Source: Dyadobacter psychrophilus | Lineage (GTDB): Bacteria > Bacteroidota > Bacteroidia > Cytophagales > Spirosomataceae | Length of the DNA: 64,000 bases | Direction: 5' to 3' | Assembly: GCF_900167945.1 (NCBI RefSeq) | Contig: NZ_FUZA01000001.1 | Coordinates: 558,001-622,000, forward strand | Part shown: piece by piece, positions 28,118-36,937 of the stretch | Numbering within the stretch: position 1 is the first letter of the stretch | Layout: every line of letters starts with the position of its first letter | Position numbers and translations under genes: made by a program | The notes under the pieces: generated by a model | Told to the model about the DNA's origin: nothing | Databases searched by the model: none | Seen by the model: only the letters and a program-made list of their open reading frames with translations

Positions 28118-29362
28118 TTACACCTTCAAAGCGTCTACGATCTTTAACCTCGACATTCGGAAAGCGGGTAGGACGCCGGAAAGGAGCCCGAAAAACAGGC
28201 ATACTGAAAGGCTTATTACAAAGACGGGAATGTTGATCGTGAGGTCTGCGTACGCGATCCAGCCGCTGGAATTGATCAGGTAAATGATCAGGCTGGACAG
28301 TGCCAGTGCAAATGCGCCTCCAATGAAGGTGATGAAAATGTTTTCAATGATGAATTGCCAAAGCAGCGCAGACGAAGGCGCACCAAATGCTTTTCTGACG
28401 CCAATCTCAGAAGCGCGTTCCAAGATCCGGCTGACATTGACATTCACGAGATTAATGGCGGGCAACCCCATAAACATGAGTATTACAAAGCTAACCACCG
28501 TGTAAAACAAAAATCGTTGCGTGCTGCTTCTGGCAAAAGTATTGACGAAGTGATCAAAATACTTATCCGCTTTAACTTCTAAAACAGTCAGATTCTTTTC
28601 AGTATGTATTTCTGAATAAGGTATCCTGGAAATATTGCTGTCAAATTCTGATTGTATAGCGGGCATATCAGCGGTTTCTTTGGCGGTGGCGATCGCAATG
28701 TAGCGGCCTCTCAGTCCTTTGTTTTCATAATTGCTTTTAGGCGCGGTATAGGGAAAATAAATGTCAGAATAACTGTAAATACGCGTTGGAGGACTTCCTT
28801 TTACCACACCAATAACCCGGTAATGTATATTTTCAATTTCAATGTCTTTTCCTAAAACAGATTTGCCGCCAGTTTCAAAATACTGGTCACGCAGCGCATC
28901 AGTAATAACGGCCACATGATCGGAATTTTTAATATTATTGTCATTGTAAGGTTTTCCCTCCAAAAACTCAAAACCCATTACATCCCAAAACTCAGAATCC
29001 GTGTATTTCGTGTTCAGCTTAATCCTCTTCCCATTAATATAAGTGTTGGAAAAACTGAAATTTGACATGATAGCCACCTTATCCGCCGATTTGAGTGACT
29101 TGACGTGTTTGGTCAAAAAATCAAAAGTCGCGGGCCCGGACGACATGGAAGTCTTTGCAGAATCGGTCTGGATAACCGTGGCTACATAAAGCGAGCGATC
29201 GCGGTTAACCTCAGGGTAATGTGTTCCAAACAAATGGTCCAGAAACGAAGTAAGCACCATCAGCACCGTAAGCGTGAGACTAATGCCGAAGAGCGTAATA
29301 AATGTATAGAAAGGATGCCGCAGCAAAACTTTCCAGGCGATTTTGATATAGTTTAGAAGCAT
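28118..29362 (-). CDS. FtsX/MacB-type ABC transporter permease
   Basis: A 414-residue permease with one N-terminal helix (FYTFITLFGISLTLTVLMVLTSF), a large periplasmic MacB-PCD domain and three C-terminal helices. Its coupling segment is ERASEIGVRKAFGAPSSALL. It lies 21 bp after the ATPase gene and 54 bp before the second permease of the same type. Both belong to the five-component export operon of 26897-32748. The two permeases have diverged well apart, so they are unlikely to be a recent duplication. Confidence 0.88.
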   Translation of the reverse strand: MLLNYIKIAWKVLLRHPFYTFITLFGISLTLTVLMVLTSFLDHLFGTHYPEVNRDRSLYVATVIQTDSAKTSMSSGPATFDFLTKHVKSLKSADKVAIMSNFSFSNTYINGKRIKLNTKYTDSEFWDVMGFEFLEGKPYNDNNIKNSDHVAVITDALRDQYFETGGKSVLGKDIEIENIHYRVIGVVKGSPPTRIYSYSDIYFPYTAPKSNYENKGLRGRYIAIATAKETADMPAIQSEFDSNISRIPYSEIHTEKNLTVLEVKADKYFDHFVNTFARSSTQRFLFYTVVSFVILMFMGLPAINLVNVNVSRILERASEIGVRKAFGAPSSALLWQFIIENIFITFIGGAFALALSSLIIYLINSSGWIAYADLTINIPVFVISLSVCLFFGLLSGVLPAFRMSRLKIVDALKV

Positions 29363-29383
29363 AATACTGAGCGTGATTCAAAA

Positions 29384-30046
29384 TTAAAATACCTGCGTTC
29401 CGTCAAACAGCCTGATAAGCCTGTGCGTGCGTTTGGCCATGGCGTCGTCGTGGGTTACCATGACGATGGTGGCGCCTCCTTCGTTCAGCTGTTGCAGAAT
29501 GCTCAGAATTTCGTTGCCCATTGCACTATCCAGATTTCCGGTTGGCTCATCCGCGAGGATGATTTCCGGTTTGCCTACAATTGCCCGTGCGATGGCTACA
29601 CGCTGCTTTTGTCCTCCCGAAAGCTGTTTCGGAAAATGCTTCATCCGGTTGCTCAATCCCACTTTTTCCAACGCTTCCTGTGCCAGTTCGCGTCGGTCTT
29701 TGGAGGAACTCGTGCGATACAGCAGCGGAATTTCAACATTGTCTATCACAGAAAGATCATTGATCAGGTGAAAGCTTTGAAAAATGAAACCCAGCTTTTG
29801 GTTTCGCAAATGTGCTAACGATTTGTCGGTGTACTTTTCAACTTTGCTTCCATCGATCTCAATGTGTCCTTTGCTGGGCGTGTCCAACAGGCCCATAATG
29901 TTAAGCAATGTGCTTTTCCCGCATCCGGAAGGTCCCATAATGGAGACGAATTCACCTTTTCTGACATTAATATTAATGTTGTTGAGCGCTAATGTTTCAA
30001 TTGCGCTGGTGCGGTAGACTTTTTCAACGTTTTCGAGTTTAATCAT
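29384..30046 (-). CDS. MacB/LolD-type ABC transporter ATP-binding protein
   Basis: A 220-residue ATPase with Walker A GPSGCGKST, Q-loop FQSFHL, signature LSGGQKQRVAIARA, Walker B IILADEPTGNLD and the switch His in MVTHD. This is the LolD/MacB group that drives FtsX-type permeases. It lies 3 bp after the TolC gene and 21 bp before the first permease. In E. coli MacB the ATPase and permease are fused; here they are separate genes. Confidence 0.93.
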   Translation of the reverse strand: MIKLENVEKVYRTSAIETLALNNININVRKGEFVSIMGPSGCGKSTLLNIMGLLDTPSKGHIEIDGSKVEKYTDKSLAHLRNQKLGFIFQSFHLINDLSVIDNVEIPLLYRTSSSKDRRELAQEALEKVGLSNRMKHFPKQLSGGQKQRVAIARAIVGKPEIILADEPTGNLDSAMGNEILSILQQLNEGGATIVMVTHDDAMAKRTHRLIRLFDGTQVF

Positions 30047-30049
30047 GGC

Positions 30050-31498
30050 TTAGTATGTAATTTTTTTATTTTGTTCAAAATCGTATAATGTCAAAATTCT
30101 CAGGCTATAATAGGATTGCCAGTAATCCCTTAATGCTATAATATAGTCGCGACGGGCAATGTCTTTTTCCTGGGTCGCTATGCCCAGGTCCGTTACGCTG
30201 AGGTCACTAAGGATAAATCTCTCTTTGGCGATCTGATAGCGGTCTGCGGCGATATTATCGGCCAATTTGGTGAGTTTTACCTGCTTTTGTAACATTTGCA
30301 AAAGGGTGACCTGCGTAAAAATCTCCTGCTCAAATGTCAGCTTGTCCTGCTCTACGGACTGTTGCGCAAACTCCTGGTTCGCCTTGGCCACTTCTGTCCG
30401 TGCTTTGTTACGTCCCCAAGTCATGATCGGCAAGGTAAATTGCAGCTCCACAAATTCACGATCCTGCGGGTTCATATACACGTCCGATGGCCGGGCGCCC
30501 TGGTTGGATAACCCAAATGTTGCATTCAGCGAAGCGTTAAGGCCATTTTCTTTCTTTGCAAACTGCACTTCACGCTCAGCTTCGAGTAGCTTTCGCCGGA
30601 AACCAACAGCCGCCGATCGATTTGCAAAAGCCTCATCCAATGCAAGTTGTGTATTAATGGCAAATTCCGCAGCCTCCAATGGAATTTCAAGTTCCAGCTC
30701 TCTTTCGTCCCGCGAGCCCATGTACATTTTTAGTTTCAGAGATGCAACAGCAGCGGCTTGCTGTGCAGATGCAAGGTCTTTTTGAGCAGTCAAAAGTCCC
30801 ATTTGAAGCTGTAACAGGTCATTTTGAGAAATTTTACCCAATTCCAATTTGTGCTGCGCGATCTTGTAAAGTGTATCATTATTACTCCGGTTTTTTTCCG
30901 CAATCTGTAAATTAACCTGTGCTACAAGCAGTTCGAAATAATAACCTGTCGCGTCCAGGGCAACCTGTTCCAAAGACTGGATAAACTGCTGATTTCCTTC
31001 CTGGTATTTTAATGGCTGGATTTTCCGGTCCCATTTCAATGTGTTCAACCGGAAAAGCGGCTGGCTAATGCCGATTTCAAAAGGAATACCATTATAGCGC
31101 GTATTGTTTCTGGCAAAATCATCAAATCGCTGCGTCTGCTGTTGCACATAAACAGTGCCTCCGGTAAGCGCAATACTCTGACTGAGAGACAGATTCAATA
31201 AAGAGTTGTTATTTGAAACTTGCTCAAAAGAGATCGTTCCGTCAGGTTGCGTAACCTGAATGTAAGATCTGGTGAAACCCGGAATTGTTCCCTTTAAGCT
31301 AAGTTGTGGCTTATAATCCGCCTGAAATGAGCGGAACTGCCAGTAATTCGTTTTCCGGGCCGTGACGGCCTGTTTTGATGCTATCGACTGATCCTTCGCC
31401 ATTGAAACCACATCCTGCAAAGACAAACTCCGAAGTTGGGCAAAGACAGGAATAGTGATAAAAAACGCAAGAAGGAATAGAAAGAAGAAGTTTTTCAT
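30050..31498 (-). CDS. TolC-family outer membrane efflux protein
   Basis: A 482-residue protein with a signal peptide (MKNFFFLFLLAFFITIPVFAQ). It carries the two long helical repeats of outer-membrane efflux channels, with LSLSQSIALTGGTVYVQQQTQ in the first half and FTLPIMTWGRNKARTEVAKA in the second. It lies 5 bp after the adaptor gene and 3 bp before the ATPase gene, so the operon encodes a complete three-part pump. It differs clearly from the TolC-like protein at 9314-10603. Confidence 0.87.
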   Translation of the reverse strand: MKNFFFLFLLAFFITIPVFAQLRSLSLQDVVSMAKDQSIASKQAVTARKTNYWQFRSFQADYKPQLSLKGTIPGFTRSYIQVTQPDGTISFEQVSNNNSLLNLSLSQSIALTGGTVYVQQQTQRFDDFARNNTRYNGIPFEIGISQPLFRLNTLKWDRKIQPLKYQEGNQQFIQSLEQVALDATGYYFELLVAQVNLQIAEKNRSNNDTLYKIAQHKLELGKISQNDLLQLQMGLLTAQKDLASAQQAAAVASLKLKMYMGSRDERELELEIPLEAAEFAINTQLALDEAFANRSAAVGFRRKLLEAEREVQFAKKENGLNASLNATFGLSNQGARPSDVYMNPQDREFVELQFTLPIMTWGRNKARTEVAKANQEFAQQSVEQDKLTFEQEIFTQVTLLQMLQKQVKLTKLADNIAADRYQIAKERFILSDLSVTDLGIATQEKDIARRDYIIALRDYWQSYYSLRILTLYDFEQNKKITY

Positions 31499-31503
31499 AG
31501 CAT

Positions 31504-32748
31504 TTATTGAATTGAAATTTCTTCTAAATGCTCATAAACATTCAAGTCCGTCAGGATCACCTTCTCTCCTACTTCCAAACCGCTCTTGATTTCAATAAAA
31601 TCAAAATTGGAAAGACCGGTTTCCACTTCGCGGCGCAGCGCTTTGTTATCCTTTAAAACATATACAAACTGCTTTTTCTTTCCCGTAAATGCCGGGCCAT
31701 TCGCTACACGCAAAGTATTGGAACTGCTGCTCGTCACCACGTAAACTTCGACCTTCATATTAGGCCTAAGCGACTCACTTTTAGCATTATCCAGCTGAAT
31801 CACAAACCCGATCACGCCATCTTTTACCGCCGGTTTCACCTGCGTAATCACGCCCCTTAATGTCACCTCATTTAGTTTGATAATCACATTAAGCCCCGCT
31901 TTCACCTGGTCTGCATAAATGTCCGAGCAACTTCCTTCCACCCGGAAACTGCCCAGATCCGCCACTTTTGCAAGCATCTCGCCTTCGTTCACGGACGAGC
32001 CGATATTTTCGTTGACCCACGTCAAAACTCCTTTCCGGTCTGCAACGATATCGGCCATTCTCAGCTTGTGCTGCAATTCCTTCAAGTTTTTGCTTTCTAT
32101 CTGCGCACCGAGTTCAGTCTCTTTCAGACTTGCACCCATAGATTCGCGATTGTATTTTAAATCGTTTTCCAGCTGCTGTTTTTCCAGTTCAGCGATTTTC
32201 AAAGCGTTCTCTGCTCTGGTAATGTCTTCGGCGGTGCCTCCTCCTACTTTTTGAAGTCTTTTGGCATCCTCAAAATCAGCCCGCAACTTGTTAATGTTCA
32301 GCAATTTGATCCTGTCGTTGATCTCTGCATCGTAGAGATCCTTGTTCAATTTCATCCGCAGCTGTTCAATGCTGTTTTGCTTCAATTTCAGCTGATCTTC
32401 ATAGCGTTCTGATTCAATTTCGGTAAGCGATTTGTCTAGCTCAACAATGGCTTGTCCCGGTTTCACCTGCGTTCCGGGCGTGAGCAAAATACGCTTGATG
32501 CTGGCACGGATCGGGCTCGTGAAAATCTGCTCGTAAGCCGGGATCACTTCTCCTGACGCAGTTAATGTGTTTTCAACATTCCCGTTTTCAACCGTCGCCG
32601 TGCGGATACGAGCGCTTTCCAATGTGCTGCCAAGCGATTTACGGAAAAAGTAAAGCAATGTTGCTGTTACGGTAATCCCCAGCGCGATGAACAGCCATCG
32701 TCGGTTCCTAGTAGTTCTAATGTAGTCCGGCGCAACTTCCCGATCCAT
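31504..32748 (-). CDS. Periplasmic adaptor (HlyD/MacA-type) of export pump
   Basis: A 414-residue membrane-fusion protein. A single N-terminal helix (RWLFIALGITVTATLLYFF) anchors it in the inner membrane. It then has a lipoyl half-motif, a long coiled-coil hairpin (about residues 110-230), the second lipoyl half (GVLTWVNENIGSSVNEGEML) and beta-barrel domains. It is first in the minus-strand operon adaptor-TolC-ATPase-permease-permease-regulator-kinase. A sigma-54-like element lies about 55 bp upstream, matching the type of regulator at the end of the operon. Confidence 0.88.
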   Translation of the reverse strand: MDREVAPDYIRTTRNRRWLFIALGITVTATLLYFFRKSLGSTLESARIRTATVENGNVENTLTASGEVIPAYEQIFTSPIRASIKRILLTPGTQVKPGQAIVELDKSLTEIESERYEDQLKLKQNSIEQLRMKLNKDLYDAEINDRIKLLNINKLRADFEDAKRLQKVGGGTAEDITRAENALKIAELEKQQLENDLKYNRESMGASLKETELGAQIESKNLKELQHKLRMADIVADRKGVLTWVNENIGSSVNEGEMLAKVADLGSFRVEGSCSDIYADQVKAGLNVIIKLNEVTLRGVITQVKPAVKDGVIGFVIQLDNAKSESLRPNMKVEVYVVTSSSSNTLRVANGPAFTGKKKQFVYVLKDNKALRREVETGLSNFDFIEIKSGLEVGEKVILTDLNVYEHLEEISIQ

Positions 32749-32801
32749 TGTTTTTTTGTTTGGAGGTTGAATGTGGTTTCATGGCTAATCTGCTTATAAT
32801 A

Positions 32802-32818
32802 ATCCATTATTATGCCAA
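32802..32818 (-). promoter_or_regulatory. Possible sigma-54 promoter of the export operon
   Basis: On the minus strand the sequence TTGGCATAATAATGGAT resembles the sigma-54 consensus TGGCAC-N5-TTGCA. The -24 GG is present, but the -12 GC is read as GA. It lies about 55 bp before the adaptor start. Its support is mainly that the operon ends with a sigma-54 activator. Weak on sequence alone. Confidence 0.35.
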
Positions 32819-32866
32819 TAAGTAACCTACTTAAAATCAATACCTTACCAAAAATATAAAAACAAA

Positions 32867-32890
32867 AAACCGTGCGATAGCGCACGGTTT
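32867..32890 (-). terminator. Rho-independent terminator
   Basis: A perfect stem: AAACCGTGCG at 32867-32876 and CGCACGGTTT at 32881-32890 around a 4-base loop. On the minus strand it is followed by a long T-rich run, so it ends transcription of the gene at 32926-34212 before the export operon. Confidence 0.85.
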
Positions 32891-32925
32891 GTGTGATTTG
32901 AAACAGGAAAAAGAGTTTTAGAAAC

Positions 32926-34212
32926 CTAGGTTTTAAGTTTCTTCTTTTTCGCTGCCGGAAACAGAATATTGTTAAGAATCAGCCTGTAACCCGCTGAATT
33001 TGGGTGCAGGTTCAGGTCGGTAGGTTCTTCGCCTACCCTATGCTGGTAATCTTCCGGATCATGACCGCCATAAAAGGTAAAAAAGCCCTTCCCATGCGTG
33101 CTATGAATGTAACGAGCCTCTTTTGCCGTTTTGTTTTCCGCTAATATGATTACCTCAGGCTTGATAAGGCGGTTTTTGAAAGCAGTTGTCTGACCTAAAA
33201 ACCCTTTGATAATAGTCTGATGGTTCTGTGTAAGCATACTGGGAACAGGATCCCATTTGGCCGAAAACTGAAATAGAGAAAAGAAGTCATTAGGCTCCGT
33301 CAGACCGCGCTCTTCGGGCTGGTTATCGATGTCAGAAAATTCCACTTCGTAGGGATAAGAAATGGTTTTGAAGTCCTTGAAAGCAAACGTGTTATCATAA
33401 TTGAGCTTGCCATTCGCAGTCGGGTCCACCGGCGTGCCGTCATACATAGCCTCCACGATGTCCAGTCCGTCTGCCGCCAGCGTAATGTCGAATGTATCTG
33501 TTGCATTGCACATAGCGAACATATAACCGCCGCCCGTTACAAACTCTGCAATTCGCTTCGCAACCGCCAGTTTCATCTGCGGAACATTGCCAAACTGGTA
33601 TTTATTCGCTGTTTCTTCGGCTTCACGCTTTTGCTCGCGATACCATGGAAAATCTTTGTATTGATAAAATTTACCAAACTGGCCCGTAAAATCTTCGTGG
33701 TGCAAATGCAGCCAGTCATATTCCGGCAGCTTGTTGTTCAGCACTTCATCATCATAAATCACATCATAAGGAATCTCCGCATAAGTAAGCACGAGGGTTA
33801 CGGCGTCATCCCAGGGAAGCTTCGATTTTGGAGAGTAAACCGCTATTTTTGGCGCTTTTTGTAACTTCACCGCGTCCATATTAACATCCGGCGCGCTAAT
33901 CTGGCTCAGGATTTGTCCGGCCTGTCCTTCCGATATCACTTCGAAACTTACGCCGCGTACGGTCATTTCAGAGGCAAATTGTTGATTATATGCGATCATG
34001 AAGCTGCCTCCGCGATAATTCAGCAGCCAGTCCATCTCCATTTCAAAGTTTTTCAGAATCCAGTAGGATATTCCATAAGCCTTTAAATGGTTCTTTTGCC
34101 CCTCATCCATCGGGATAAGCAGCCTGTTGGACATGCTGTTAAATGATAAGGTTAAAAAAGTGATAAGCGGGATAAACAAGCGTATCACTGGTTTGATTCT
34201 TTCATGTTTCAT
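32926..34212 (-). CDS. GAT-like periplasmic protein (family often named 'asparagine synthetase B')
   Basis: About 428 residues from the ATG at 34212; the frame is open to 34428, but this start gives a signal sequence (MKHERIKPVIRLFIPLITFL). The mature part begins NRLLIPMDEGQKNHLKAYG and has an alpha/beta layout with a GGGYMFAMCNATDTFD segment like a glutamine-amidotransferase-type nucleophile elbow (Cys after MFAM). Many Bacteroidota proteins like this carry the name asparagine synthetase B, yet I see no AsnB synthetase domain or N-terminal catalytic Cys. I treat the function as unknown. It has its own terminator at 32867. Confidence 0.7.
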   Translation of the reverse strand: MKHERIKPVIRLFIPLITFLTLSFNSMSNRLLIPMDEGQKNHLKAYGISYWILKNFEMEMDWLLNYRGGSFMIAYNQQFASEMTVRGVSFEVISEGQAGQILSQISAPDVNMDAVKLQKAPKIAVYSPKSKLPWDDAVTLVLTYAEIPYDVIYDDEVLNNKLPEYDWLHLHHEDFTGQFGKFYQYKDFPWYREQKREAEETANKYQFGNVPQMKLAVAKRIAEFVTGGGYMFAMCNATDTFDITLAADGLDIVEAMYDGTPVDPTANGKLNYDNTFAFKDFKTISYPYEVEFSDIDNQPEERGLTEPNDFFSLFQFSAKWDPVPSMLTQNHQTIIKGFLGQTTAFKNRLIKPEVIILAENKTAKEARYIHSTHGKGFFTFYGGHDPEDYQHRVGEEPTDLNLHPNSAGYRLILNNILFPAAKKKKLKT

Positions 34213-34294
34213 GCGCAGCTTTACAATCGGATTGATTTTTAAATATAAAAAGAAAACGACAGAATCCACATTATGGTGCACAAGCTCTAAAACC

Positions 34295-35539
34295 ATGAAC
34301 ATCCGGGAAAATATTGACGAAGGTCTCCGCTCCATCCAAAGTAATCTGCTCAGGACTGTGCTAACTGCGCTCATCATTGCCATTGGAATTACCTCCTTAG
34401 TCGGCATCCTGACCGCGATTGAGGGCATTCAAAACTCTGTAAACAGCAGTTTCGCAGATCTGGGCGCCAACACATTTACGGTCAAAAACAAAGAAGACGA
34501 TGAATTCCGAAATGGAGGGCGCCGAAGCAAGCAATATCCGCCCGTAACTTATCGCCAGGCACTCGCCTTTGCCGATAAATTCAAAACATCATATACTGCA
34601 ACCGCCTCACTTTCAGCCGATATCGGAGGCGCGGTTCAGGTTAATTATCTTTCCAAAAAAACCAATCCAAACAGCAGCGTCGTCGGTTCGGACGAACAAT
34701 ATTTAGGCATTAACGGCTACAAAATCGATCTGGGTCGTAACCTCGACAAGAATGATATGGAAAATGCGCTGAATGTTGCAGTGATAGGCCAGGAAATTGC
34801 TAAAAAGATCTTTGAACGCGTCGACCCGCTGAATAAGGACATTACTTTCATGGGCAGCCGTTATAAGGTAGTTGGTGTATTGCAAAAGAAAGGGTCGCTT
34901 GGCGGGCAAAATGACGCAGACCGCATCATTCTCATTCCGCTTGAAAATGGCCGGGGACTTGCCGCAAACCGAGCATTGACGTACAACATTACCGCCTCGG
35001 CCCCTAACATTTCAGACGGCGATTTCATTGTCGAGGAAGCACGCGGGATTATGCGCCGCATCCGGAACGACGTTTTGGGCAAAGAAGATTCCTTCACCAT
35101 TGACCGTGCAGATGCCATTGCAAAAGACTTCGAAAATGTCACGGGTTATTTGCGCATCGGTGGATTTGGCATTGGCATTATCACCTTATTGGGCGCTTCC
35201 ATCGCGCTGATGAACATTATGCTCGTTTCCGTTACCGAGCGGACGCGTGAGATCGGCATCCGCAAATCGCTGGGCGCGACGCCAGGTGTGATCCGCTTCC
35301 AATTTCTGATCGAAGCCATCGTGGTTTGCATATTGGGAGGAATCGCCGGTCTTATTTTGGGCATTATCATCGGCAATGTCATTTCCGGTCTTATCAGTTC
35401 CGACAGCTCGTTTGTCGTTCCCTGGATTTGGATGGCGATGGGGATTCTGGTTTGTGTGGTCGTAGGCGTTCTTTCAGGAATTTATCCGGCCATCAAAGCC
35501 TCCCGCCTTGACCCCATCGAAGCATTACGTTATGAATAA
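34295..35539 (+). CDS. MacB-type ABC transporter permease, no ATPase partner nearby
   Basis: A 414-residue permease starting at the ATG at 34295 (MNIRENIDEGLRSIQSNLLR); the frame is open from 34127, but this is the conserved opening. One N-terminal helix (TVLTALIIAIGITSLVGIL), a periplasmic MacB-PCD domain and three C-terminal helices are visible, with the coupling motif VTERTREIGIRKSLGAT. It ends with the typical PAIKASRLDPIEALRYE. It is transcribed away from the GAT-like gene, with an 82-bp gap, and no ATPase gene is adjacent. It could share the ATPase at 29384-30046 or one elsewhere. Confidence 0.87.
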   Translation: MNIRENIDEGLRSIQSNLLRTVLTALIIAIGITSLVGILTAIEGIQNSVNSSFADLGANTFTVKNKEDDEFRNGGRRSKQYPPVTYRQALAFADKFKTSYTATASLSADIGGAVQVNYLSKKTNPNSSVVGSDEQYLGINGYKIDLGRNLDKNDMENALNVAVIGQEIAKKIFERVDPLNKDITFMGSRYKVVGVLQKKGSLGGQNDADRIILIPLENGRGLAANRALTYNITASAPNISDGDFIVEEARGIMRRIRNDVLGKEDSFTIDRADAIAKDFENVTGYLRIGGFGIGIITLLGASIALMNIMLVSVTERTREIGIRKSLGATPGVIRFQFLIEAIVVCILGGIAGLILGIIIGNVISGLISSDSSFVVPWIWMAMGILVCVVVGVLSGIYPAIKASRLDPIEALRYE

Positions 35540-35601
35540 GGAAGTTACGATTGCGGAATCTGCGGCAGCAATTTTTTCCGGCGATTTTTTCAATATTACG
35601 C

Positions 35602-35631
35602 TTGCTTAATATATTTTTCTACATACTTTTG
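35602..35631 (+). promoter_or_regulatory. Bacteroidota-type promoter of tRNA-Leu
   Basis: TTG at 35602-35604 and TACTTTTG at 35624-35631 are 19 bases apart, a very good fit to the TTG/TAnnTTTG pattern. It lies 23 bp upstream of the tRNA. Confidence 0.7.
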
Positions 35632-35654
35632 CACTCCCAACAAGAGAGATCAAT

Positions 35655-35738
35655 GCCCAGATGGCGGAATTGGTAGACGCGTTGGTCTCAAACACCAATG
35701 AGGTTACACTCGTGCCGGTTCGACTCCGGCTCTGGGTA
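35655..35738 (+). tRNA. tRNA-Leu (anticodon CAA)
   Basis: The 84-base sequence folds as a class II tRNA. The acceptor stem pairs GCCCAGA with TCTGGGT (first pair G-T). The D-arm contains GGTAGAC. The anticodon arm is TTGGT-CTCAAAC-ACCAA, giving anticodon CAA, which reads UUG. A long variable arm (AGGTTACACTCGT) marks Leu. The T-arm is GCCGG-TTCGACT-CCGGC. CCA is not encoded. A clear promoter precedes it and a terminator follows. A degenerate copy of its 3' end recurs at 47338-47382. Confidence 0.95.
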
Positions 35739-35740
35739 CG

Positions 35741-35775
35741 AAAGCCCTTCAACGAAAGTTGATGGGCTTTTTGCT
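35741..35775 (+). terminator. Terminator of tRNA-Leu
   Basis: Arms at 35741-35753 and 35758-35770 pair over 13 bases with one mismatch around a GAAA loop, followed by Ts. A related stem-loop, also with a GAAA loop, is found at 47351-47382. Confidence 0.8.
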
Positions 35776-35960
35776 TTTAGAGCTTACCAAGCCCCATTTC
35801 CATCGCATTTCAGAAAATTCGCGTTCGACGTTGGTAATGGAAAGGGAACCGGATTTTATACATCGCGCTAAATAATAAGGCGAAGACTACACGACATACA
35901 AATCTGGATATCAGTTAGACAGGTAGTGCGGGAAAACTTTCAGGTCAAGGGCCGCCTTGG

Positions 35961-36884
35961 TTAGTTAAAGCTCGCTCTGAATTCCAGGGGCGAAAAGTTG
36001 GTCTTTGATTTAAATAACTTACTAAAAGACTGCGGATGCTCAAAACCGAGCTGATAGGCGATTTCCCCTACCGTCAGATCACTGAATGTCAGCACTTCCT
36101 TTGCTTTTTCGATGAGCTTATTGTGAATGTGCTGCTGCGTATTCTGGCCGGTCAGTGCGCGGAGCATGTCGCCCAGGTAGCGGGGGGAAACGTGTAGTTC
36201 GTCCGAAAGATACTGAACGCTCGGCAGCCCTTTCAGCAGGGCGGTTTCGTCGTTGAAATAATTATTCAGCAATTGGTCCAGCTTTTCCAGCAATGCATTG
36301 TTGATCGGTTTGCGGGTAATAAACTGGCGTTTGTAGAACCGCTGACTGTAATTCAGCATCAACTCCAACTGCGAAATCAACACGTCCTGGCTCAGGTCGT
36401 CGATCGCCGTTTCGAGCTCGTCGCCGATGTTGCCGGCAATGCCCTCGATGATCAACTTTTCTTTGTCCGATAAATGCAGCGACTCGGTCACCGAGTAAGA
36501 GAAAAAGCCATAATGCTTGATTTTAGCGTCCAGTGGATAGTTTCGTAGAAAGTCAGGGTGGACGAGCAACGTAAATCCCAGGGTTTCTTCGGCCACTTGA
36601 ATGCCCGTCAGGGGCTGGCCCGGCGAGGTAAAAAACATCCCGCCTTCCTGAAAGTCGTAGGTTGTTTGCCCATATCGCATCCGGCAGCCCGCCGACTCGT
36701 TGTAAGTGATGTTATAAAAATCCATGGCAAAAGTTTCTGCCAGCATTTCGGCCGTGATCCGCACCTTATTGAAGTCGAGCAAACTGATCAGCGGGTGCAA
36801 AGGTTGCGGCAGGCCGAATTCACGCTGCATTTCTCCTATGGAGTGGTACACGCGCGGTTTGAGATGTTCCCTTTTCATAGTCAC
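35961..36884 (-). CDS. AraC-family transcriptional regulator
   Basis: A 307-residue regulator with an N-terminal cupin-like sensor region (residues about 1-160) and a C-terminal double helix-turn-helix (about 205-305; LSDELHVSPRYLGDMLRALTG and VGEIAYQLGFEHPQSFSKLF). It lies 53 bp downstream of an SDR gene on the same strand and may be in one unit with it. A decayed copy of a close relative lies at 43513-43987. The ligand is unknown. Confidence 0.9.
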   Translation of the reverse strand: MTMKREHLKPRVYHSIGEMQREFGLPQPLHPLISLLDFNKVRITAEMLAETFAMDFYNITYNESAGCRMRYGQTTYDFQEGGMFFTSPGQPLTGIQVAEETLGFTLLVHPDFLRNYPLDAKIKHYGFFSYSVTESLHLSDKEKLIIEGIAGNIGDELETAIDDLSQDVLISQLELMLNYSQRFYKRQFITRKPINNALLEKLDQLLNNYFNDETALLKGLPSVQYLSDELHVSPRYLGDMLRALTGQNTQQHIHNKLIEKAKEVLTFSDLTVGEIAYQLGFEHPQSFSKLFKSKTNFSPLEFRASFN

Positions 36885-36937
36885 ATAATGGGCTGCCGGC
36901 GCAAATCGTTCCAGCCGCGCCGGCAGACCGTTTGATT

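Noticed and set aside
34127..34294. N-terminal extension of the lone MacB-type permease
   Set aside because: It runs through the divergent promoter region and the start of the opposite gene; the conserved MacB opening starts at 34295.
35776..35960. Possible small gene or RNA between tRNA-Leu terminator and the AraC gene
   Set aside because: No start, coding pattern, promoter or stable stem-loop was convincing in this 185-bp stretch.
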